Part shown: one piece after another, positions 1-9,494 of the stretch
Numbering within the stretch: the first letter of the stretch is position 1
Layout of the letters: every line of letters starts with the position of its first letter
Source of the DNA: Deinandra increscens subsp. villosa
Taxonomy: Eukaryota; Streptophyta; Magnoliopsida; Asterales; Asteraceae
NCBI GenBank assembly: GCA_039602395.1
Contig: JBCNJP010000019.1
Coordinates: forward strand, 2,686,265-2,750,264
Direction of reading: 5' to 3'
Length of the DNA: 64,000 bases
Program-made: the position numbers and the translations under genes
Notes under the pieces: model-generated
What the model saw: the letters and a program-made list of their open reading frames with translations, nothing else
Told to the model about the DNA's origin: nothing
Database searches by the model: none

Positions 1-69
1 TTAACCTGTCCGACCGGTCGAACCGGCCTCGAAAGATTTTTTGGTTTAATTAAAAAACCGATTTTTAAA

Positions 70-480
70 TCATTGCTCATAACACAGCTCAAATTTTAAA
101 AACTTCGGCGACGGCGATGGTGACGGTGACGGTGACTCCCCGACGGATGTGGATACCGATTCTTCCACTTTCGCCGGAGTCGCCGGGAAAAGTGTTACAG
201 TAGCCGGCTCGGGCTCCGTTATTTCGAATACCGTCGGCTCGGCTTTAATTATCTCCTTACCGGATAAATTAAACGGCGTCCATCCAGCACTAACGGCGTC
301 ACGTAAAATACCGTAAATGACCATATCTTCTGAATCGTCAACTTTTAACGGCAAGTCGCCCCAATTCTCCGTCAAGCATGGGTAGAGGCTGTTGAAGCTC
401 GTGCTCCGGCAGAACACCGGAATTTCGACGGGATTGATCGCCGGAAAAGGCTCCACGGCGTACGAGGGAATTTGCATCAT
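70..480 (-). pseudogene. Truncated ERF copy lacking the AP2 domain
   Basis: The open frame of 136 codons has its first 125 residues identical to the intact ERF at 5994-6728. Identity stops exactly before the AP2/ERF DNA-binding domain, and 11 unrelated residues then lead to a stop. It keeps the group IX N-terminal block (WGDLPLK, DSEDM..YGIL) and the Ser-Pro run but cannot bind DNA through AP2. The copy carries only about 30 bp of the parental 5' leader, so it has no parental promoter. It is best read as a broken duplicate; any transcript would matter as antisense or hairpin RNA rather than as a transcription factor. Confidence 0.85.
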
Positions 481-513
481 TTTGCGAGATGGGTTTTTAA
501 AATTGGAAGGGAG
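103..513 (-). repeat. Left arm of 411-bp inverted duplication of the ERF 5' half
   Basis: The reverse complement of this stretch matches 5961-6371 base for base as far as I can read. It covers 30 bp of leader plus the first 125 codons. The match breaks sharply at both ends. Leaving out the copia insertion and one copy of its target duplication, the original spacer between the arms was about 450 bp. Confidence 0.9.
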
Positions 514-672
514 CTCTAATTTTACGTTTAAAAAAAGATTCCATCGTAAATAGCATCAGAGTTAGCTACTTGAGTGTTTTTAGTAAAAAAACTCGTGTTT
601 ATCATCTTACTTAAATTACAATAAAAACCACGTGCTAATAAATAAATAAACAATTTATTTTATTAAAAAAAT

Positions 673-992
673 TGTTAATTTGAGAGACGATTGAGAGAAA
701 TCGTTAACTGTTTCATTGATTTCAGCTCGATTACAAACTATCAGCTAGTTATACACAACTAACCTAACAGACTATTAACTATAATCCTAACTATAGTTAA
801 GTTAATAAACTATACATCCAACCGAAAAACAAACAACCGGGTAACTACCGGGTAAACTATGACCCGATAACTGAAACATGGATCTTCAATACACGCGGGT
901 CTCAGTCGGATCTTGGTACTTCTTTTAACCCGTTATAAGAAGCTCAAACTCATCAGATCATGTGTTCGAATCCCGGGTTTAACAGAATCACA
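673..992 (-). repeat. 3' LTR of the copia element
   Basis: 320 bp, apparently identical to 5348-5667. It is preceded on the minus strand by the polypurine tract, which overlaps the end of the gag-pol stop codon. Confidence 0.95.
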
Positions 993-999
993 CCCCCCC

Positions 1000-3900
1000 T
1001 CAAGTTGGAGGCTGAGAAAGCCCCAACTTGGAAATCAAATACTGATGAACAGAAGTAGGGAGGCTTTTAGTCAGTAAATCAGCCAATTGTTCGGTAGAAG
1101 GAACATGATGTAAGCTGATTAACCCGGCTTGTAATTTTTCTCGGACAAAATGGCAATCGATTTCGATGTGTTTAGTTCTTTCATGATAAACAGGATTTTT
1201 AGCAATATGTATTGCTGCTTGGCTATCACACTTAACTGGTATGGGTTCAATATCTGGGATGCGAAATTCATGTAGTAAACGGGATAGCCAAGCTAATTCA
1301 GCAGTTAATCTTCGCATCGACCTGTATTCGGCCTCAGCAGAACTCAAAGAAATGGTGGCTTGTTTCTTGGATTTCCAGGAGATTGGACTGCCTCCAAGCA
1401 TTACAAAATAACCACTGATAGACTTCCGGGTGTTCGGACAGGAGGCCCAATCAGAGTCACAGAAAGCTTCTAGCTTGAAATCATGATTGTTATTAAAGAA
1501 TAATCCAAGAGTAGAAGTAGTCCTGACATATCTAAGAGTATGCATAGCAGCATCCCAATGTACTTGAGAAGGATTTTGCATGAATTGACTCAAGAATTGA
1601 ACAGAAAAGGATAGATCAGGTCGTGTATGAGTAAGATAGTTGAGTTTCCCAACTAATCTGCGATATTGGAGAGGATCAGATAAAAGATGTTCAGCTGTGA
1701 GAGGAAGTTGCAAATGAACAGGTAAAGGAGATGTTGTGGAGGGTAAAGAAACATCATCAAATTCTGCAAGCAAATCTAATGCAAATTTCCTTTGAGTCAT
1801 GGAATAACCAGTGGAATGAGCAACAACTTCTAAGCCCAGAAAGTAATGCAAAGACCCAAGATCTTTAATCTTGAATGTAGAATCAAGAAATGATTTTAAA
1901 CTGCTCATTTCAGTAAGGTTATTACCAGTGAGCAATATATCATCCACATAAACTGCTAAATACACAACATCAGTCCCCATTGTCTTTGTGAAAAGAGAAT
2001 AATCATTTGAGGATCTCACATATCCCCTGGTCTTTAAGGCATCAGATAAACGACTATACCACTGTCTAGAGGCCTGCTTTAAACCATAAAGTGACTTTTG
2101 TAACTTTAAAACTTTGGAAGGAGAAGAAAGTTCCATTCCAGGAGGTGAAGACATGTAAATTTCCTCATCCAAACTGCCATGAAGGAAGGCATTATTAACA
2201 TCCAGTTGAAAAAGAGACCAGTTTAGCTTAGCTGCAGTAGCTATCAGGGTCCTGATAGTAGTCATCTTGACTACTGGTGAAAAAGTTTCAGTGTAATCTA
2301 TGCCTTCTTTCTGGGTGTCTCCTCTAACCACCAGTCTAGCTTTATACCTCTCAAGAGTACCATTAGAATGGTATTTCAATTTATAAACCCATTTACATTT
2401 GATTGGTTTCTTTCCAGGAGGAAGATCTACAACTGTCCATGTATTAGTTGCCTGCAATGCATCAAATTCTAATTGCATTGCTTGCTGCCAATTAGGATTA
2501 GAAGCTGCTTCTTTATAAGACTTTGGTTCAGATAAAGCTTGAATAGAATCAAAGACAGGAGTAGCAGATGAAGGAATAGTAATGGCATTGGCAGCAAAAG
2601 ATGGAATGATGGAGTGAAAACAAGAATCTACATGACAAACATAATCTTGCAAGTAGGAAGGAGGCCGATGAGTTCTGGTACTAGTTCTGACAGTTGGAAT
2701 GGAAGAAGAAGTTGAAGGTTCAGATGGAATATGAGTAGAGGAGGAAGGAGGAGAAGCAGATGGAATAGGATCAAAAAAAATTGGTTCAGGGGTAGTTTGG
2801 GAATTGGTGATATGATCAGGCAAATCATGAGGTACAGAAGGGATGGAATCAAAAGAAGATAGAAAATGATCAAAATCAGAGATAGGAGGGAAAGGAACAA
2901 TGGAAGAATCAGATAATGATGGAAAAAGATGTTCAAAAAAAATGACATCTCTTGAGACAAAAACAGATTTGGTATGAAGATTGTAAAGTTTGTAAGCCTT
3001 TTTGCCCATTGGATATCCAATAAACAAGCAAGGATAAGCCCTTGGTTTGAACTTATCTCTGTTGGCTTTAGGTGTACTAGCATAACACAAACACCCAAAA
3101 CACCTTAAATGATCATATTTGGGTGGTTTAGAAAACAAAAGTTCATAAGGAGTCTTTCCTTTAAGGAGTTTAGAAGGAAACAGATTAATCAAATGAGTAG
3201 CAGTTAAGATGCAGTCTCCCCAAAACTTTAAAGGTAATTTGGATTGGAAAAGCAATGCTCTAGCAGTTTCTAACAAATGCTTGTGTTTTCTTTCCACCAC
3301 TCCATTTTGTTGTGGAGTGGCAACACATGAAGTCTGGTGAATGATGCCATTTTCAAGAAAATAAGCAGATTGAGAGTTACCACTTCCCAATTCAAAAGCA
3401 TTATCAGATCTTATGATCTTGATAGTGGATTTAAACTGATTTTTCACCATGGCCACAAAAGATTTAAGGACATCAAAAGCATTACTTTTGGTACTAAGTA
3501 AGAATGTCCAAGTAACTCTACTAAAATCATCCACAATTGTGAGAAAGTATTTGAAACCATTATATGTTTGAGTATGATAGGGTCCCCAAACATCAATGTG
3601 AACTAATTCAAATAATGCAGAAGAATTAGTGACACTTTTTGGGAAAGGAAGCCTGTGTTGCCTTGCTTGGGGACAAACACTACAGTTTTCAACTTGTTCA
3701 CATTTATGGGAATGAAAAACAGACAAAGTTTTGAGTTTGTACAATGGTAAATGGCCTAGTCTATCATGCCAAATTTTTGCAGAAATTGCAAGATTACAAA
3801 AATTTGAAAGACTTTGAGAAACAAACAAATCATGCTTCTTAAGAATGTAGAGCCCTTCAATCAAGTTACCAAGAGCCTGTGGCCTCTTCAAAGAAGGGGC

Positions 3901-5208
3901 CTGCAAGAAACAAGTTGAAGAAGTAAAGAATAAGGTTCCATTAGTGTCTGAGCATAATCTAGGCACAGATAAAAGATTATGCTTGAAATCAGGCACTAAC
4001 AAAACATTGGAAAGGGAAATGTGATCAGACAGGGTTACAGTACCAGATTTCTTGGCCAAAATGACTTGACCATTTGGTAAACCAATTGGAATAGGTTTAT
4101 CCAAATGTTTTATGTTTGTGATTAAAGATTCATCACAACACATATGGCTACTGGCTCCAGTATCTATAATCCATTTGGAAGAATTTTGATAATGTGGAAG
4201 AGAAAAAGAATTAGAAGCAAGGATACCTGCAAAATTTGCAGAGTCAAGAACAGTTGCAGGTTCTGATTGAGTTTTCTGAAGAAGTTGAAGAAGATTAGCA
4301 TAATCTTCTTTTGTCAAACCAGCAACTGTAGTGGAATCATGAAGAAATTGATTATTCTCTGATACAGCAGCATTAGCTGATGACCTTTTAGGATTGGTGA
4401 ACTTGAAATCCTTTGGGAAACCAATTATCCTGTAACATTTTGCTGCAATGTGTCCAGGTTTCTTACAATGATTACAAACAATTTTCTTGTTAAATTGTGA
4501 CCTATTTGCATCATAAGCATTCATAGCAGCAGCATCATTAGTAATTTGGGCTGTAGCATGAACTTCTCTTTGTTTTTCATCTTGTATTAACAATGAATAA
4601 GCCTTGTTAATAGATGGAAGAGGATCCATCATTAAAATAGTACCTCTAACAAGGTCATAAGAGGAATTAAGCCCCATCAGAAATTGAAACAGCCTGTGAT
4701 CATTTTCCCTTTGTAAAAGCAGATTAGATGCAGCACAAGAACATGGAGGTATAAGATCTAAAGCACTTAATTCATCCCAAACTGACTTCATTCTAGCAAA
4801 ATAAGCAGCAATAGTGCTATTACCTTGATTCATTTCGCAAAGTGATTTTTGCAATTCATAGAACTTTGCTCCATTCGATTGACCATACCTGTCATTTAAC
4901 TCCTTCCATAACATTGATGCTGTCTGAGTATACATCACACTTTCCCCAATTTCTTTTGACAGAGTATTTAGTATCCAAGAGATTACCATATCGTTGCATC
5001 TCTTCCAATGATGCTGAGTAGTATCAGTACTACTAATGTCTCCATTTATGAATCCTGATTTGTTCTTAGCTGATAAAGCAATTGACATAGATCTCTTCCA
5101 AGAAGCAAATCCAGTACCGTCAAAAGGTTTTGATACCAGGAGCAAGCCTGGATGATCAGATGCATGAATGAACAATGGATCAGAAGGATCGAGAGTATTG
5201 TTCGCCAT
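1000..5208 (-). CDS. Copia gag-pol polyprotein (1402 aa, intact)
   Basis: This polyprotein makes the capsid and enzymes for copy-and-paste transposition. Domains in order: a copia-type GAG (about 10-230); a CCHC zinc knuckle (C245-x2-C-x4-H-x4-C258); an aspartic protease (DTGA near 349); a GAG-pre-integrase HHCC finger (about 480-512); an integrase core with its acidic residues (HIDVWG near 538, IRSDN near 604, ERKH near 640); reverse transcriptase with the YVDD catalytic motif (about 1080); and RNase H (CDSDW; SSAEAEY) near the C-terminus. The order protease-integrase-RT-RNase H is diagnostic of Ty1/copia as opposed to Ty3. No stop or frameshift interrupts it. The stop codon abuts the polypurine tract, so there is essentially no 3' untranslated spacer. 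Confidence 0.97.
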   Translation of the reverse strand: MANNTLDPSDPLFIHASDHPGLLLVSKPFDGTGFASWKRSMSIALSAKNKSGFINGDISSTDTTQHHWKRCNDMVISWILNTLSKEIGESVMYTQTASMLWKELNDRYGQSNGAKFYELQKSLCEMNQGNSTIAAYFARMKSVWDELSALDLIPPCSCAASNLLLQRENDHRLFQFLMGLNSSYDLVRGTILMMDPLPSINKAYSLLIQDEKQREVHATAQITNDAAAMNAYDANRSQFNKKIVCNHCKKPGHIAAKCYRIIGFPKDFKFTNPKRSSANAAVSENNQFLHDSTTVAGLTKEDYANLLQLLQKTQSEPATVLDSANFAGILASNSFSLPHYQNSSKWIIDTGASSHMCCDESLITNIKHLDKPIPIGLPNGQVILAKKSGTVTLSDHISLSNVLLVPDFKHNLLSVPRLCSDTNGTLFFTSSTCFLQAPSLKRPQALGNLIEGLYILKKHDLFVSQSLSNFCNLAISAKIWHDRLGHLPLYKLKTLSVFHSHKCEQVENCSVCPQARQHRLPFPKSVTNSSALFELVHIDVWGPYHTQTYNGFKYFLTIVDDFSRVTWTFLLSTKSNAFDVLKSFVAMVKNQFKSTIKIIRSDNAFELGSGNSQSAYFLENGIIHQTSCVATPQQNGVVERKHKHLLETARALLFQSKLPLKFWGDCILTATHLINLFPSKLLKGKTPYELLFSKPPKYDHLRCFGCLCYASTPKANRDKFKPRAYPCLFIGYPMGKKAYKLYNLHTKSVFVSRDVIFFEHLFPSLSDSSIVPFPPISDFDHFLSSFDSIPSVPHDLPDHITNSQTTPEPIFFDPIPSASPPSSSTHIPSEPSTSSSIPTVRTSTRTHRPPSYLQDYVCHVDSCFHSIIPSFAANAITIPSSATPVFDSIQALSEPKSYKEAASNPNWQQAMQLEFDALQATNTWTVVDLPPGKKPIKCKWVYKLKYHSNGTLERYKARLVVRGDTQKEGIDYTETFSPVVKMTTIRTLIATAAKLNWSLFQLDVNNAFLHGSLDEEIYMSSPPGMELSSPSKVLKLQKSLYGLKQASRQWYSRLSDALKTRGYVRSSNDYSLFTKTMGTDVVYLAVYVDDILLTGNNLTEMSSLKSFLDSTFKIKDLGSLHYFLGLEVVAHSTGYSMTQRKFALDLLAEFDDVSLPSTTSPLPVHLQLPLTAEHLLSDPLQYRRLVGKLNYLTHTRPDLSFSVQFLSQFMQNPSQVHWDAAMHTLRYVRTTSTLGLFFNNNHDFKLEAFCDSDWASCPNTRKSISGYFVMLGGSPISWKSKKQATISLSSAEAEYRSMRRLTAELAWLSRLLHEFRIPDIEPIPVKCDSQAAIHIAKNPVYHERTKHIEIDCHFVREKLQAGLISLHHVPSTEQLADLLTKSLPTSVHQYLISKLGLSQPPT

Positions 5209-5335
5209 TTGAACAGAAAAGAGAGTGATTATGAAATCGAAACAGAAATTCGAATGATGAACAGAAGAAAAATGAACGGAAATTGATCGGAAGAGATGAT
5301 CGGAGAATGGAAAAACGATCGGAAACGAGCCTAGT

Positions 5336-5347
5336 GCTCTGATACCA
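5336..5347 (-). other. Primer-binding site, initiator tRNA-Met type
   Basis: The minus strand reads TGGTATCAGAGC immediately downstream of the 5' LTR. This is the standard plant copia primer-binding site, where minus-strand cDNA synthesis starts. Confidence 0.93.
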
Positions 5348-5667
5348 TGTTAATTTGAGAGACGATTGAGAGAAATCGTTAACTGTTTCATTGATTTCAG
5401 CTCGATTACAAACTATCAGCTAGTTATACACAACTAACCTAACAGACTATTAACTATAATCCTAACTATAGTTAAGTTAATAAACTATACATCCAACCGA
5501 AAAACAAACAACCGGGTAACTACCGGGTAAACTATGACCCGATAACTGAAACATGGATCTTCAATACACGCGGGTCTCAGTCGGATCTTGGTACTTCTTT
5601 TAACCCGTTATAAGAAGCTCAAACTCATCAGATCATGTGTTCGAATCCCGGGTTTAACAGAATCACA
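5348..5667 (-). repeat. 5' LTR of the copia element
   Basis: 320 bp, TG...CA. By family rule this LTR holds the element's promoter, firing leftward. It lies between the retroelement body and the ERF promoter, about 60 bp from a TGACGTCA site. One end carries a tRNA-T-loop-like string (GTTCGAATCCC), probably coincidental. Confidence 0.95.
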
Positions 5668-5728
5668 AAAATATATATTTGTGTTTCATATTTCCTAAAA
5701 TCCAACGATAAATTGATGCGTCAAGCCA

Positions 5729-5918
5729 TGACGTCATCACCTAATTAGCTCGTACATTCATCACGTGATTTGAATAAATCATTTCTTTTTGTCATATTTT
5801 TCCTCTCCACTTGCCCACTTGTCCACCACCTCTCAACTTTCACTGCACCCCTCCTCCCACTTGCCCAAATTTACACAACTACCCCTCCAACACTCCATCT
5901 CATCGATCGCATATATAA
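5729..5918 (+). promoter_or_regulatory. ERF promoter elements
   Basis: A palindromic bZIP/TGA-type TGACGTCA lies at 5729-5736, a G-box CACGTG at 5762-5767, and a TATA box (ATATATAA) around 5911-5918, about 75 bp before the start codon. G-box and TGA sites fit the jasmonate, ethylene and stress control known for group IX ERFs. The motifs are visible; the regulation is inferred. Because the copia inserted at 5667, everything originally upstream is now 5 kb away. Confidence 0.6.
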
Positions 5919-5960
5919 CAAACCCCCCATCCCCTTATTCCCAAATCTTCAACTTCAGTT

Positions 5961-6371
5961 CTCCCTTCCAATTTTAAAAACCCATCTCGCAAAATGATGC
6001 AAATTCCCTCGTACGCCGTGGAGCCTTTTCCGGCGATCAATCCCGTCGAAATTCCGGTGTTCTGCCGGAGCACGAGCTTCAACAGCCTCTACCCATGCTT
6101 GACGGAGAATTGGGGCGACTTGCCGTTAAAAGTTGACGATTCAGAAGATATGGTCATTTACGGTATTTTACGTGACGCCGTTAGTGCTGGATGGACGCCG
6201 TTTAATTTATCCGGTAAGGAGATAATTAAAGCCGAGCCGACGGTATTCGAAATAACGGAGCCCGAGCCGGCTACTGTAACACTTTTCCCGGCGACTCCGG
6301 CGAAAGTGGAAGAATCGGTATCCACATCCGTCGGGGAGTCACCGTCACCGTCACCATCGCCGTCGCCGAAG
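5961..6371 (+). repeat. Right arm of the inverted ERF duplication (parental sequence)
   Basis: This is the parental segment copied in inverted orientation to 103-513. It begins 33 bp upstream of the ERF start codon and ends at codon 126, just before the AP2 domain. Confidence 0.9.
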
Positions 6372-6728
6372 GGGAAACACTACCGCGGTGTGAGGCAAAG
6401 ACCGTGGGGGAAGTTCGCGGCTGAGATAAGAGACCCGGCTAAAAGCGGCGCGAGAGTGTGGCTTGGGACGTACGAGACGGCTGTGGAAGCCGCAACGGCT
6501 TATGATATAGCCGCCTACAGGATGCGTGGCGCGAAGGCTTTGTTGAACTTTCCACACCGGATCGGCTTGAACGAGCCGGAGCCGGTTAGAGTGACATCCA
6601 AACGGAGGTCACCGGAGCCATCAACCTCCGGTTCAGTAAGTGGCTCCCCTAAAAGGAGAAATACAAAAGTGTCCACGGCTGAACAAGTGGAGCCGGAAGT
6701 GCAAAGCCGAGCTGTCAAATGTGACTGA
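5994..6728 (+). CDS. AP2/ERF transcription factor, group IXa (ERF1/ERF2/ORCA3-like)
   Basis: A single-exon 244-aa nuclear transcription factor expected to bind GCC-box DNA. The N-terminal half has the group IXa signature (LYPC.TE.WGDLPLK, DSEDM.IYGIL.DA...GW), an acidic activation region. A Ser-Pro repeat near 113-124 is followed by the AP2 domain at about 127-185 (YRGVRQRPWGKFAAEIRD, WLGTYET, ALLNFPHRI) with the Ala and Asp positions typical of ERF rather than DREB. A basic KRR patch near 222-224 may be a nuclear signal. Family members respond to jasmonate and ethylene and control defence or specialised metabolism; that role here is inferred. The start is fixed by the TATA spacing and conservation. 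Oddities: a young copia 325 bp upstream, an inverted partial copy beyond it, and a MITE 20 bp after the stop. Confidence 0.95.
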   Translation: MMQIPSYAVEPFPAINPVEIPVFCRSTSFNSLYPCLTENWGDLPLKVDDSEDMVIYGILRDAVSAGWTPFNLSGKEIIKAEPTVFEITEPEPATVTLFPATPAKVEESVSTSVGESPSPSPSPSPKGKHYRGVRQRPWGKFAAEIRDPAKSGARVWLGTYETAVEAATAYDIAAYRMRGAKALLNFPHRIGLNEPEPVRVTSKRRSPEPSTSGSVSGSPKRRNTKVSTAEQVEPEVQSRAVKCD

Positions 6729-6748
6729 AGCCGTTAAGTAGATATTTA

Positions 6749-7074
6749 CGCTATGTTCCCGAGTTCACTTAAAGAGAGAAAAGAAAGGAAAGGAAAGGAA
6801 AAGAAAATGTATTTGTGTTCCTGAGTTTCATTTAAGGAGAGAAAGGAAAGGAACAAAAAAGATGTTGTGTTCCCGAGTTTCATTTAAGGAGAGAAAAGAA
6901 AGAAAAGAAAGGGAAAAGTAGGCTTATTTCTTCACATTTTGTTTCCTTCCAATTTGGAGAGAAAGTGGAGAGAAAAGAAAGGAAAGTTATCCCTCCCTTT
7001 CCTTTCTCTCCCTTTCCATCCTTTCTTTTCCTTTCTTTTCTTTTCTCTCCGTTATTTAACTCGGGAACACAGTG
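6749..7074 (+). mobile_element. PIF/Harbinger-type MITE in the ERF 3' flank
   Basis: The imperfect terminal inverted repeats share TGTTCCCGAGTT (15 of 17 terminal bases pair). They are flanked by TTA on both sides (6746-6748, 7075-7077), the 3-bp target duplication of PIF/Harbinger. Inside, the TGTTCC(C/T)GAGTT block recurs at about 60-bp spacing (about 6754, 6815, 6868) followed by GA-rich DNA, with a CT-rich mirror on the right side. It begins 20 bp after the ERF stop, so it probably supplies most of the 3'UTR. Confidence 0.7.
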
Positions 7075-7608
7075 TTAAGCCAGCCTGGTTTGGTAGATAC
7101 TAGATAGGGCTTGTTATTATTGTCTTATTGACACCAAATTGCAACTGTATTGGGCCCATGGGCCATGGGTAATCGTGGAAGATAGTACCTGGCCGGGCCC
7201 GGATGCTATCGGATTTGGAATGAATCAAATACCAGATATACCCTCTTACAGTAAGCGTGATGTGTAAAGATATGAGGTCATAAACGGAATTTTGCTGTCA
7301 TGCAAATGTGGTCCCAATCTTGGATATTTTAAGTACAGTGTGACATTATGTGACCTTTGGGTCGTTGAAAGAGTTTTTTAATTCTTATATTTTTTTATTT
7401 TATAATGTGTTATATTATTATTTTAGTCCCTTTCTTTATTTAGATAATATTATCATTAATATTTATTGATAAAACAATTATTAAAGTACTTGCAAGACTG
7501 TTAATCGTATACTTTAATAATTAATTGATTTATTATTGAGGGTATAAACTAAATAAAATAATTACATATTTTGATCAAGATCTTGATTCCTGATATATTT
7601 AGGCTTTG
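7075..7608. other. Intergenic, no gene seen
   Basis: AT-rich DNA with GGGCCC/CCATGG-type short palindromes near 7150-7200. No coding signal recognised. Confidence 0.5.
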
Positions 7609-8336
7609 GATAAAGACACAGACCATTTTGATTTCTACACAGGATACAAACGGTCGTTTGTGTCCAAATGGCCGTTTGTAAGTTTTTTTTTTAATAAATG
7701 TTTTAAATTATTTTACTTTTATAAACATTAAAAAAAATTATTTAACATATCTGATAAAAAGTACATAAACAAACACAATAGTGACTTGAAATAATAAATT
7801 TTGAGACTCAGAGTCTTTGCTAGTACCGTCTCGATGGCATCTCGAGAAGTCTTTTCCGGTGTTTGGTCCCCACGGCCCATGGTTTTTTTATTTTTAATTT
7901 TTTTTTAAAACGTCTGTCAAAAAGACTTGTCGAGAATAAGTCCCTAAATTTATCATGGGTAACATTTGTCGAGTATTCCGTTACCCCTGATAAATTAAAG
8001 GACTTATTCTCGACAAGTCTTTTCGACAAACGTTTTGATAAAAAATTAAAAAATGAAAAAACCATCGGCCGTGGGGACCCAACACCGAAAAAGATTTCTC
8101 GAGATGCCATCGAGACGGTACCGGCAAACACTCTGAGTCTCAAAATTTATTATTTAAAATCACTATTGTGTTCGTTTAAGTAATTTTTATCAGATATGGT
8201 AAATAAACATTTTTAATGTTTATAAAAGTTAAATAATTTAAAACATTTATTTTAAAAAAAAAACTACAAACGGCCGTTTGAACACAAACGACCGTTTGTA
8301 TCCTGTGTAGAAATCAAAATGGTCTGTGTCTTTATC
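7609..8336. repeat. Large near-perfect palindrome (foldback/MITE)
   Basis: Starting with GATAAAGACACAGACC, the left half is mirrored by the right half almost to the centre. The arms are about 355 bp, and the turn near 7960-7985 is a few tens of bases at most. The overlapping open frames on both strands are by-products of the palindrome. I found no convincing target duplication, so the superfamily is unassigned. A transcript through it would fold into one long double-stranded RNA. Confidence 0.85.
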
Positions 8337-8454
8337 ACGTCCCAATATTTATTATACTACCAGAGTATTATAAAGAGTTAATTGAACACACGATCTTATA
8401 TATAGAATGCTCTTGTTGCAAGTTTGATCCTTAATTTTTGAAACCAAATCATTT

Positions 8455-8712
8455 TTTTTAACAGCGAATTTAAGTCGAACCTAGAGATCACACAACCACG
8501 GCATGTACACGGGTGTCTTAACCGTGCCACGGTATAGACGGGCGAGATCATCTAGGGCACCACCTCCAGTCTCCATCTGGGAGAAACCCACCCCCACTAA
8601 GGCCATGCAGTAAAACTCCCTCCCTTAGATTCGAACCCGGGTCGCCTGCCACTGGCTACCACAGAGCTCTAAGAGCCAAAGGAATACCATTGAGCCAAAG
8701 CCCAACATCATG
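8455..8712 (-). mobile_element. tRNA-derived SINE
   Basis: On the minus strand an A-box-like TGGCTCAATGG (near 8697) is followed about 55 bp on by a B box (GGGTTCGAATC, near 8640). The body resembles the SINEs at 39831 and 62411 (a GTTTTAC..CATGG block, then GGGTTTCT.CCAG), and an A-rich tail ends near 8455. Any target duplication is too decayed to call. Confidence 0.6.
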
Positions 8713-9494
8713 ACGTATTAAACACGGGATATAACGTTCATGTATCAGAGTTATCGATTACTTTAACGATAAATTTCAAAATAGATGTCACCAAAATATA
8801 TTGTTCAAAACACCACAATACAAGTACAAATAATTGTTTTATGTTTCACAAATCAAGACAAATGAGACTCTGTAAACATTACTGATCAAACATGCAGGTT
8901 ATGCAAGAAAAATGTTCCAAAACATTGATATGCATGGCGTGTGACTTCATGCAAGAAGTCTCATCAGGAAAGTCCAATATGCATCCTAATTACTGAGAAT
9001 AACATGTTAAAATGTGTCAACATGAACTTGGTGAGTTCACATGCTTAGTCAAATAAAATAGTTTCCATGGACCATAAGATTTCAATAATTATTTTACATA
9101 AACAATATCATATAAGTTTTACTATTACCATGAGCTACTATAACCGCATCACTGAGCGCTAATGTTTGCCTCACCACAATGTCTTATCTCAAGACAAAGT
9201 AATGTCTATAAAAAAACTAACATCGTTAACTTTCCGTTAGTCAGGGATCGTTGTAGAAAAATAGTTTAAAAGTTGGGCTCGATAGTAAACATTTCATTAC
9301 TTGGGATTCATGTCGGCCAATTAATGAAACTTGAGATTATTTAAATCCAATTTCCCAACTTTAAACAGTAACTTTATGTGTCATATTTGTGAGAGTCTTA
9401 TAAGATTTACACAACATAAAAGCTAGATATCTAGATTTACGTACCACCATCGAAATGGGTTTTTGACTTTTGTTACATCTTTGTTTCAAACTAA
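8713..9494. other. Intergenic with a MULE-terminus fragment
   Basis: Mostly AT-rich DNA. About 9225-9360 matches, with divergence, the terminal repeat of the Mutator-like family at 51528/56870 (GGGCTCG.TAG.AAACATTTC and GATTATTTAAATCCAAT), so it is a decayed fragment of that family. No gene seen. Confidence 0.5.

Larger units (their letters stand above)
673..5667 (-). mobile_element. Complete Ty1/copia LTR retrotransposon
   Basis: The element runs 4995 bp between two 320-bp LTRs that begin TG and end CA and look identical over their whole length. It is flanked by a perfect 5-bp target duplication AAAAT (668-672 and 5668-5672). The primer-binding site is complementary to the 3' end of initiator tRNA-Met (TGGTATCAGAGC on the minus strand, 5336-5347) and directly abuts the 5' LTR. 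A G-rich polypurine tract (993-1000, complement) directly abuts the 3' LTR. One unbroken gag-pol frame fills the interior. Identical LTRs plus an open frame mean a very recent insertion, possibly still competent. It landed about 325 bp upstream of the ERF start codon. Confidence 0.97.

Noticed and set aside
963..980. tRNA-like B-box string (GTTCGAATCCC) suggesting a tRNA gene
   Set aside because: Present at the same place in both copia LTRs, with no A box or cloverleaf; part of the LTR.
2628..3098. Hydrophobic 156-codon frame
   Set aside because: Out-of-frame shadow inside the copia gag-pol integrase-RT linker.
7820..8183. Overlapping open frames on both strands (about 107 aa each)
   Set aside because: They lie across the centre of the 728-bp palindrome and mirror each other; no domain, no start context.
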